Below, one piece after another: positions 16,364-23,838 of a stretch of 34,561 bases of DNA. Under the pieces are notes generated by a model. The model was given only the letters and a program-made list of their open reading frames with translations, did no database searches and was not told where the DNA came from. The position numbers and the translations under genes are program-made. The number at the start of each line of letters is the position of its first letter. The stretch's first letter is position 1. This DNA is from Deferribacteres bacterium (GTDB taxonomy: Bacteria; Nitrospirota; Thermodesulfovibrionia; UBA6902). The DNA lies in assembly GCA_013152795.1 (NCBI GenBank), contig JAADFS010000192.1, positions 1-34,561 of the forward strand. Reading direction: 5' to 3'.

Positions 16364-17196
16364 AGCCCGCACTCGGAAAAGGCCTCTCCGCCCTGATCCC
16401 CGGGACAGGAAAAGGGAAGGCAAAGGAGATACTGGAAATAGACCCGGCGAATATCGTGCCCAACAAATACCAGCCGAGGAGGATATTCAGGGACGAGACC
16501 CTGAATGAACTCGTGGCCTCGATAAAGGAAAAGGGCGTGATCCAGCCTGTAATCGTGAGAAAGACGGACGGCGGCTCATACCAGTTGATTGCAGGCGAGC
16601 GGAGGTGGAGGGCCGCCAGGATGGCGGGGCTGTCCGGTATTCCGGCCATTGTCAAGGAAGCCGCCCCTTCCGAGGTGCTTGAACTCGCACTGATAGAAAA
16701 CATCCAGAGGGAGGACCTCAACCCCCTTGAGGCCGCAGAGGCCTTTCAGAGGCTGATAGACGATTTCAACCTCACCCATGACGACCTGTCCGCAAGGGTC
16801 GGCAAAGACAGGGCCACAGTGACCAATTACCTGAGGATACTGAAACTGCCTGCCGAGATCAAGCAGTGGATCGCCGAAGGCTCCCTGAGCATAGGCCATG
16901 CCAAGGCACTGCTGCGCGTTGACAACCGGCGACTTCAGATCAGCATGGCAAAGAGGATCATACGTGACGGCCTGAGCGTAAGGCAGGCCGAGGCATTAAG
17001 CAAAAAAAGCGCTGTTGTCTCACGGCCCAAACCAGCGGCCAGGGACCCGCAGATTGCCTCCCTTGAGGAAAAGCTCGTGCAGAGCCTCGGTACAAAAGTC
17101 CGCCTGATCCACAAATCGAACAAAAAGGGAAAGATAGAGATAGAGTACTATTCCCTTGAGGAGCTCGACAGGCTCCTTGAAATCCTCATAAACTGA
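16360..17196 (+). CDS. parB: ParB/Spo0J-type partition protein (CTP-dependent clamp)
   Basis: This is a 278-residue protein. The N-terminal domain carries the ParB CTP-binding motif region (QPVIVRK and then GERRWRAARMAGL at about residues 77-89). It is followed by ENIQREDLNPLEAAEAF and a helix-turn-helix parS-binding domain (about 130-200), then a C-terminal dimerisation tail (IEIEYYSLEELDRLLEIL). The N-terminal MKPALGKGLSALIP is the usual ParA-interacting tip. It spreads from parS sites near the origin and recruits condensin. No canonical 16-bp parS palindrome was seen in the window. It overlaps parA by four bases. Confidence 0.96.
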   Translation: MKPALGKGLSALIPGTGKGKAKEILEIDPANIVPNKYQPRRIFRDETLNELVASIKEKGVIQPVIVRKTDGGSYQLIAGERRWRAARMAGLSGIPAIVKEAAPSEVLELALIENIQREDLNPLEAAEAFQRLIDDFNLTHDDLSARVGKDRATVTNYLRILKLPAEIKQWIAEGSLSIGHAKALLRVDNRRLQISMAKRIIRDGLSVRQAEALSKKSAVVSRPKPAARDPQIASLEEKLVQSLGTKVRLIHKSNKKGKIEIEYYSLEELDRLLEILIN

Positions 17197-17380
17197 AGCC
17201 TCTTTTCTACCCAAAAGAGAGTTGCATCAGCCCCGATTGTGTGTTAACATTTTTATACACACAGAAAGCAATTTCCCATTACTATACCTTGACTAAACCC
17301 CGTTGGAATGCTCTGCCGGACTTTCTGACGGGTAATTTATTTTATTACGTGTAATAAAAATTACACGGGGGGAGGCTGTT
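17197..17380. promoter_or_regulatory. Intergenic control region with two inverted repeats before the propeller gene
   Basis: The 184-base gap between parB and the first repeat-protein gene holds two dyads. TGTGTGT (17238-17244) pairs with ACACACA (17257-17263). CGTGTAAT-AAAA-ATTACACG (17348-17367) is a perfect 8-base stem that ends in the GGGGGGAGG ribosome binding site. The second dyad could be an operator or an RNA hairpin that masks the ribosome site. No matching dyad lies before the second paralogue at 19961. No parB terminator with a T-run is seen. Confidence 0.45.
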
Positions 17381-19825
17381 ATGAAATCAAGGAATTCATA
17401 TCTGATTCTGGGTGTGCTTATGATCGCCCTGCTGATGCCGTCTTCAGCAGGCGCAGCCTGGCGGACAGGCTGTGTGGATTGTCCGCGTCTTTTTTATCGT
17501 ATAGATATGCGGACGCTGGCGGTGGATTCTTCCGGGAATCCACATATTGTTTACGGTGGAGGGGGCTGGATCGGAGATGGTGTATATTATGCATATTATG
17601 ACGGAGACTCATGGCATATCGAAACAGTGGACGACAGGGGTGGTGGCACTCTCTCCATAGCCATAGACTCCTCGGATAAAGCGCATATCAGCTATGACGG
17701 CAGCGGCGGGTTGAAACATGCAACCAATGCATCCGGCTCGTGGGTGATTGAGACAGTGGACATTGAAGGAGGCGGTCGTCCCTCCATAGCCATAGACTCC
17801 TCGGATAAGATTCATATCAGTTATGGCAGCAGCCCTCTGAAATATGCGACGAATGCATCCGGTTCATGGGTGATTGAGACAGTGGAGGACGTGGGAGCCT
17901 GGTCTAACTCCATAGCGGCAGACTCGTCAGGCAACGTGCATATCACTTATCGTTATTCTACTGCTGATTCAAAAGATTACATCCTCAAATACGCGACGAA
18001 TGCATCCGGCTCATGGGTAACCGAGATTATAGACAGCGACGGAAGGGTAGGTGAGCATCACTCCATAGCTGTCGACTCATCGGATAAAGTGCATATTGCG
18101 TATGATTATTATCTTTATCTGAAATATGCGACGAATGCATCCGGCTCATGGGTAACCGAAATTGTAGACAGCGACGGAAGGGTGGGTGAGAGTAACTCCA
18201 TAGCCGTAGACTCGTCAGACAACGTGCACATCAGTTACGGTGATTATACCAGTTATCCGTATTATCAACTGAAATACGCAACAAATGCCTCAGGTTCATG
18301 GGTCACCGAGATAGTGGACGATAGCGCTGTATTATCGATTTTCTCCAGGACCTCCATAGCCGTAGATTCCTCAGATAATGTGCATATCAGTTACGTCCAT
18401 GACAGTCCTATTCCTACTTATATTTTTCCGAAGTTCTACCTCAGATATGCAACCAATGCATCCGGTTCGTGGGTCACCGAGACAGTGGACAGTGGCAGGA
18501 AAGTCAGCAAGTATAGTTCGGTAGCCATGGATTCAACAGGTAATGCACATATTAGTTATGTCAGCGATGAAGGTCTGATACATATGACCAACAACGTGGG
18601 TTCTTGGATAACCGAGGTTGTGGTCAGTGGGTTGGGAAGCTGGCCCAACTCCATAGCTGTAGACTCGGCAGACAATGTACATATCGGTTATCTCGGTGAT
18701 CAAGGTTTGATACACGTTACAAATGAGCAGGGTTCATGGGCAAGCGAAATTGTGGATACTAATGGAGGCATATCCAACTCCATCGTCATAGACTCCTCGG
18801 ATAAAGTGCATATTAGTTATCTTAGTCATTATGAGGACAAGGCCTATCCAAATGAGTATCTGAAATATGCGACAAATGCATCCGGTTCATGGGTCACTGA
18901 GACCGTATTGGTCGGCGCTGCAGGTGAATACTTTCACAACTCTATAGCCCTGGATTCTTCGGATAAGGTACATATTACTTATCGGGATGCGTACTGGCTG
19001 GTATTGCCAAGTAATATCAACCATGTGACGAATGCATCCGGTTCATGGATCACTGAGGTTGTCGATCGTGATGGAATGGCTCCTTCCATAGCCATAGACT
19101 CCGCAGACAATGTGCATATCAGTTATTTTTATCCTGTTTATTATTCAAGTTACAGATACCTGAAACATGCGACGAATGCATCCGGTTCGTGGGTGAATGA
19201 AGTTGTAGATAACACAGGAAGCCCGTCTTTCATAGCCATAGACTCCGCAGACAATGTGCATATCAGTTATAGCAACGCTCAATCTCTGATGTATATGACA
19301 AATGCATCGGGTTCATGGGTGAGCGAAACGGTGGACAGCGATGCAGGTGAGGTGATCTCCATGGCGATGGATTCAACGGATAAGGTTTACATTGTCTACT
19401 ATGACAGATTTCATTTTGACCTCAAGTATGCAACAAACAAGCCCTTGCCTGACATCTCGGTAACCGACTCGGTCGACCCCGCGGATGACCTCCAGATACC
19501 GTTTGGTGAAGTAAGGGGAGGCAGGTCACCAAGCCGGACAGCAACTGTAACAAATATTGCAGACAGCGGCAGCGAAAACCTTGTGATCAGTGCTGTATAT
19601 CTGACAGGTGCGAATCCGGAACAATTCGAGATATGGAAGGATAATTGTTCTGATACGGCATTAGCATCGTCCGGAAGCTGTACGATACGAGTGGTATTCA
19701 CGCCTGAAGAGGAAGGAGTGTACAGTGCAAGGCTGGGCATAGACAGCAACGACCCCGACACACCTACAGTTTATGTGAAATTAACCGGGACAAGCGTTGC
19801 AAAGCGCAAGCAGGGCCGCAGATAG
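17381..19825 (+). CDS. Secreted repeat (beta-propeller-like) protein with choice-of-anchor-D-like C-terminus
   Basis: This 814-residue protein opens with a clear signal peptide (KSRNSYLILGVLMIALLMP, cleavage near AGA-AW). It then has about 12 repeats of 40-55 residues with the pattern SIAIDSSDKVHISY...LKYATNASGSWVTEIVD. Their regular Asp, His-x-Ser-Tyr and Gly-Ser-Trp positions suggest blades of one or two beta-propellers. Residues about 690-805 (DSVDPADDLQIPFGEVRGG... to YVKLTGT) resemble the choice-of-anchor-D/ASPM-Hydin Ig-like domain often found in exported proteins. Probable location is the periplasm or cell surface; the ligand is unknown. Composition is more AT-rich than the flanking metabolic genes. 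A diverged tandem paralogue follows, and a strong terminator-like hairpin lies at 19843-19881. Confidence 0.85.
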   Translation: MKSRNSYLILGVLMIALLMPSSAGAAWRTGCVDCPRLFYRIDMRTLAVDSSGNPHIVYGGGGWIGDGVYYAYYDGDSWHIETVDDRGGGTLSIAIDSSDKAHISYDGSGGLKHATNASGSWVIETVDIEGGGRPSIAIDSSDKIHISYGSSPLKYATNASGSWVIETVEDVGAWSNSIAADSSGNVHITYRYSTADSKDYILKYATNASGSWVTEIIDSDGRVGEHHSIAVDSSDKVHIAYDYYLYLKYATNASGSWVTEIVDSDGRVGESNSIAVDSSDNVHISYGDYTSYPYYQLKYATNASGSWVTEIVDDSAVLSIFSRTSIAVDSSDNVHISYVHDSPIPTYIFPKFYLRYATNASGSWVTETVDSGRKVSKYSSVAMDSTGNAHISYVSDEGLIHMTNNVGSWITEVVVSGLGSWPNSIAVDSADNVHIGYLGDQGLIHVTNEQGSWASEIVDTNGGISNSIVIDSSDKVHISYLSHYEDKAYPNEYLKYATNASGSWVTETVLVGAAGEYFHNSIALDSSDKVHITYRDAYWLVLPSNINHVTNASGSWITEVVDRDGMAPSIAIDSADNVHISYFYPVYYSSYRYLKHATNASGSWVNEVVDNTGSPSFIAIDSADNVHISYSNAQSLMYMTNASGSWVSETVDSDAGEVISMAMDSTDKVYIVYYDRFHFDLKYATNKPLPDISVTDSVDPADDLQIPFGEVRGGRSPSRTATVTNIADSGSENLVISAVYLTGANPEQFEIWKDNCSDTALASSGSCTIRVVFTPEEEGVYSARLGIDSNDPDTPTVYVKLTGTSVAKRKQGRR

Positions 19826-19842
19826 CCCTGAGAGAGATCTGC

Positions 19843-19881
19843 GGGGATTGCAAAGCCGGAAGATCCGGCTTTACAATCCCC
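19843..19881 (+). terminator. Long hairpin terminator after the first propeller gene
   Basis: A 17-base stem (19843-19859 with 19865-19881, one mismatch) around the loop AAGAT lies 18 bases after the stop. It is followed by ATTTATAA, so the T-tract is weak. It would limit read-through into the second paralogue and probably also stabilises the 3' end of the transcript. Confidence 0.65.
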
Positions 19882-19960
19882 ATTTATAACCGTAAAAAGT
19901 ATTTCTCAGCTTTTTCTTTCCGAGGGGGTAAATATTAATGCAATAAAGGGGGAGGCTGTC

Positions 19961-22377
19961 ATGAAATCAAGAAATTCATATTTGATTCCGGGCGTTCTCA
20001 TAATCGCCCTGCTGTTGCCCTATTCAGCACTTGCCGGCTGGCGGACGGGGTGTGTGGATTGTCCACGTTATTTCGATGGTATGAATTCCAGGTCACTGGC
20101 GCTGGATTCTTCGGGGAATCCCCATATTGTTTATGGAAGTAGAGACGGTGTATATTATGCCTGGTATGACGGAGTTTCCTGGCATACTGAGACAGTGAAC
20201 ATCGATGGAGGCATATTTGCCTCCATAGCCATAGCCATAGACTCGTCAGATAAGGTACATATTATTTATTATGACGGTTATCCAAATAGGGCCCTGAAAT
20301 ACGCCACGAATGCCTCCGGCTCATGGGTGTCTGAAGTTGTGGACAGCGACGGAGGCTGGGCTACCTCCATAGCCATAGACTCATCAGATAAGGTGCATAT
20401 CAGTTATTCCTATTATCGTGGTTATCCGGACTACATCAATGCCCTGAAGTATGCGACGAATGCCTCCGGCTCATGGGTGTCTGAAGTTGTGGACAGCGAC
20501 GGAGGCTGGGCTACCTCCATAGCCATAGACTCATCAGATAAGGTGATATCAGTTATAATGTTAGTTATCCAAATTATGACCTGAAATATGCAACAAATGC
20601 CTCCGGCTCATGGGCGACTGAGATTGTGGACAGCGGTGAGGGCTGGGCTACCTCCATAGCCATAGACTCATCAGATAAGGTGCATATCAGTTATAATGTT
20701 GATTATCCAAATTATGACCTGAAATATGCAACAAACGCCTCAGGCTCATGGGTGTCTGAGATTGTGGACAGCAGAAGCATGTATCCCTCCATAGCCATAG
20801 ACTCATCGGATAAGGCGCATATCAGTTATTATAACCATTCGGATTACGACCTGAAATATGCCACGAATGCCTCCGGCTTATGGGTGACCGAGATTGTGGA
20901 CGATAAAGCAAGTTTAAAAGGAGACAATGGTAACTCCTCCATAGCGGTGGATTCATCAGATAATGTGCATATCAGTTATCTGTTCGCTCATATCGGTTAT
21001 ACGTCTGATTATGAATATGGCTTTACTGACCTCAAGTATGCAGTGAATTCATCCGGTTCATGGGTAATCGAGACAGTAGACAGCGGCAGAAAAGCCAGCG
21101 ATGGTTCAGTAGCAATAGATTCGTCAGATATGCTGCATATCAGTTATGTAACCGATCAGGGTTTGATGTACATGACGAATGCCTCAGGCTCATGGGTGAC
21201 TGAGATTGTGGACAGCGGCGGAAGCTGGGCTCCTTATATAGCCATAGACTCCTCAGATAAGGCGCATATCAGTTATGATAGTTATCCCTTCGAGAGGGGT
21301 GTAAAATATGCCACGAATGCCTCCGGTTCATGGGTAACTGAGATTATGGACAGCAAGAGCAAAGCCGATGTTACTTCCATAGCCATAGACTCATCGGATA
21401 AGGTGCATATTAGTTATTATAGCTATGATCCGGATTACGCCCTGAAATATACAACGAATGCCTCAGGCTTATGGGTGACTGAGATTGTGGACAGCAAAAG
21501 CAAATCTGCGGTTCCTTCTATAGCCATAGACTCCTCAGATAAGGCGCATATTAGTTATAACAGCAATTATCCGGATTTCGACCTGAAATACGCCACGAAT
21601 GCTTCGGGCTCATGGGTGTCTGAGATTGTGGACAGCTATGTGGACATTTTTTCCTCCATAGCCATAGACTCCTCAGATAAGGCACATATTAGTTATAACA
21701 GCAATTATCCGGATTCCAGCCTGAAATACGCCACTAATGCTTCGGGCTCATGGGTGTCTGAGATTGTGGACAGCGACGGAGGCTGGTCTAACTTCATAGC
21801 CATAGACTCCTCAGATAAGGCGCATATTAGTTATATCTCCCGTAGCAGTTTGAAATACGCTACGAATGCCTCCGGCTCATGGGAGGTTGAAACAGTGGTG
21901 AATCAAGGCAGGCCTAACTCCATAGCCATGGATTCATCAGACAATGTTTATATTATTTATTATGATATAGAGCATTATGACCTCAGGTATGCAACCAACA
22001 AGCCCTTACCGGAAATCTCGGCGACCGACTCGGTCGATCCCGCCGGTGACCTCCTGATACCGTTTGGTGAAGTAAGGGGAGGCAGGCCGTCAAGACAGAC
22101 AGCCACTGTAACAAATACCGGAGACGCAGACCTTGTAATCAGCGAGGTATATTTGACAGGCGCGGATCCGGAACAATTCGATATACGAAAGGACACCTGT
22201 TCAAATATGCCTGTAGCGCCCTCCGGAAGCTGCACGATAGATGTGGTATTCACTCCTCAAGAGGCAGGTGTGTACAGTGCAAGGCTGGGCATAGACAGCA
22301 ACGACCTCGACACACCGGAGCTTTATGTAAAGTTAACCGGGACAGGTATTGCAATGCGCATGAAAAGCCGCAAATAG
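19961..22377 (+). pseudogene. Second propeller-repeat protein, broken by a 1-base deletion
   Basis: This is a tandem paralogue of the gene at 17381 with a near-identical start (GGGGGAGGCTGTCATG, KSRNSYLIPGVLIIALLLP signal peptide). The frame breaks after 20545, where the repeat reads AAGGTG-ATATCAG instead of AAGGTGCATATCAG. The lost C leads to a stop at 20582-20584. Restoring one base gives about 805 residues, matching the 814 of the paralogue, with about 12 repeats and the same C-terminal anchor-D-like domain (about 680-800). As written it makes only a secreted 207-residue fragment. An internal segment from 20626 stays open but lacks a signal peptide. The lesion is either real decay, expression variation or an assembly error; the site is not a homopolymer. 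Confidence 0.85.
20306..20545 (+). repeat. Exact 90-bp direct repeat (20306-20395 and 20456-20545) inside the second propeller gene
   Basis: The two 90-base copies are identical and spaced by one 150-base repeat unit (50 codons). Other units in the gene have drifted by several bases. This points to a recent unit duplication or gene conversion. The second copy ends exactly where the single-base deletion occurs. Confidence 0.9.
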
Positions 22378-22393
22378 CCCTGAGAGATATATG

Positions 22394-22414
22394 CAGGGGA
22401 AGGAATCCCCCCTG
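22394..22414. terminator. Small hairpin between convergent genes
   Basis: CAGGGG (22394-22399) pairs with CCCCTG (22409-22414). It lies 17 bases after the second propeller gene and 50 bases beyond the end of the convergent activating-enzyme gene. There is no T-run on either strand, so it is a weak terminator candidate at best. The rest of 22378-22464 shows nothing recognisable. Confidence 0.3.
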
Positions 22415-22464
22415 ATGAGGTTGCAACGGATGAGAACAATGGTGAAACGGTTCCTGTTGAGACT

Positions 22465-23365
22465 TCAGTACGGGTATCCCACCGATCTGAAAATCTCCCT
22501 GCACTCTTTCTCCTTTTCAACATCCGGTCTTATGCCGTTCAGTGCGGCGGGCGCATCCTTTCCGAGGGATTGTCTTTTTGCAATCCCCCCTGAATTATAG
22601 GGCAGCAGTTCATAATATGCGCAGCCTGTGTTTTTAATGAAAGAGGCGATACCGGTGAGATTCTCCGCCGTTGCCGTAATACCGGGGACAAGGGGTACTC
22701 TCGGGATGACCTGAATGTCCCGTGCCTGAACCAGGCTCGTGAAATTCTCCAGTATCGCATCATTCACTCTGCCCGTATATTTCTCATGCTCATGCCGGTC
22801 AATAAACTTGATGTCGTAATATATGAGGTCAACATAGGGCAGAATGCCTGTCCTGAATCCGGTGGATCCCGGATGTCTGGATTGCAATGTGAATATTGTT
22901 TTTCTTCAGTTCTTCCATTACCGGCTGAAGGTAACGGGTATAAAGCGCCGGCTCCCCACCTGAGAAAGTCACACCGCCGTTTGAGGTCTCATAAAAGACG
23001 CGGTCTCTCAAGAGTATCTCCACGAGTTCGCCGGCAAGATAATATCCGCCTATCAGCTCCACGGCCCCCGCAGGACAGATGTCCGCGCATCTGCCGCATG
23101 CAGTGCATTGCTCCCTGTTTATCCTCTGCATGTCATGCATACTGACCGCACCTTCGCTGCATACCCTCCGGCAGTCTCCGCACAGTATGCACCTGTCAGG
23201 ATAAAAGGCGACCTCGGCGGCAGGGTCCATGGATTCAGGATTGTGGCACCAGATGCACGAAAGAGGGCATCCCTTGAGAAAAACGGTGGTCCTTATGCCC
23301 GGGCCGTCATCAAGGGCAAAGCGGCGTATATTGAATATCAACGGCTGTTTTTGTTTCCTGCTCAT
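22465..23365 (-). pseudogene. Glycyl radical enzyme activating enzyme (radical SAM), frameshifted
   Basis: The N-terminal part (23365-22829) carries the radical SAM motif CPLSCIWCHNPE. It also has the two ferredoxin clusters of the long PFL-activase class (CILCGDCRRVC, CTACGRCADIC) and the GGVTFSGGEP SAM-binding segment. After IAIQTSG the frame is lost and stops at CATTCTGCCCTATGTTGA. The family continuation GILPYVDLIYYDIK is found in another frame, which runs to 22465 (…IKFIDRHEHEKYTGR…VPLVPGI…YNSGG). Family spacing between TSG and LPYVD suggests about eight bases are missing near 22845-22870. Intact length would be about 300 residues. It overlaps the SCP2-like gene by four bases and would install the glycyl radical on the enzyme encoded at 23839. 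As written the operon cannot activate its own enzyme, unless the sequence is wrong. Confidence 0.85.
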
Positions 23366-23823
23366 ACACTCCCTGTTGCCATCAACTGGAGACGCTTTGC
23401 CATATAGGCGAATTTGTACAGATAGTTGAGATTGCCGCGGGGCGTTACATCCTGCCTGAGCATTGAGCCGAGGATATCGGGTTTGGGTGAAATGAGATAG
23501 TTCAGGAGCACCCTGCCGTTTCTGAACTCTATCGTGATATCGGGATTATCTATTAATCTCTCGGAGACCCTCATCCTGTTGTCTCTGAAAACCGCTGAAA
23601 CGGTTATGCTCCCGTCCCTGCTCTTGAAGAGATACCTTCCGTTGAATCCCTCTATATTCCGCCTGAAGTCCCCGTAGTTTACAAGGAAGACAAGGCTCAT
23701 GAGTTTTAACAGTGTCTCCAGGAACTCCTCGGCGAACTCGGACTCCATGCACCTGAGCCATTTCTTCATCAGCCATCTGGCCCTGAGTTTCCGGAAAAGT
23801 ATGAAGTTCAGAAAATCTTCCAT
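23362..23823 (-). CDS. Small SCP2-like (sterol-carrier fold) protein in the glycyl radical operon
   Basis: This 153-residue protein sits between the glycyl radical enzyme (15 bases) and its activase (ATGA overlap). The middle region (GRYLFKSRDGSITVSAVFRDNRMRV, then NPDITIEFRNGRVLLNYL and PDILGSMLRQDVTPRGNLNYL) resembles the SCP2 lipid-binding fold: alternating strands, a PD-x-T-I strand and a late L..G/GN turn. The N-terminal 45 residues are helical and basic. No signal peptide is seen. Such a protein could bind a hydrophobic substrate, cofactor or the enzyme itself. This is inference; the fold call is moderate and the role is unknown. Confidence 0.6.
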   Translation of the reverse strand: MEDFLNFILFRKLRARWLMKKWLRCMESEFAEEFLETLLKLMSLVFLVNYGDFRRNIEGFNGRYLFKSRDGSITVSAVFRDNRMRVSERLIDNPDITIEFRNGRVLLNYLISPKPDILGSMLRQDVTPRGNLNYLYKFAYMAKRLQLMATGSV

Positions 23824-23838
23824 CCATTGCCTCCTTCT

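Noticed and set aside
17600..22000. CRISPR-like or satellite array, because of about 150-base periodicity
   Set aside because: The periodicity is coding: it is in frame, gives 40-55 residue protein repeats and has no spacer pattern.
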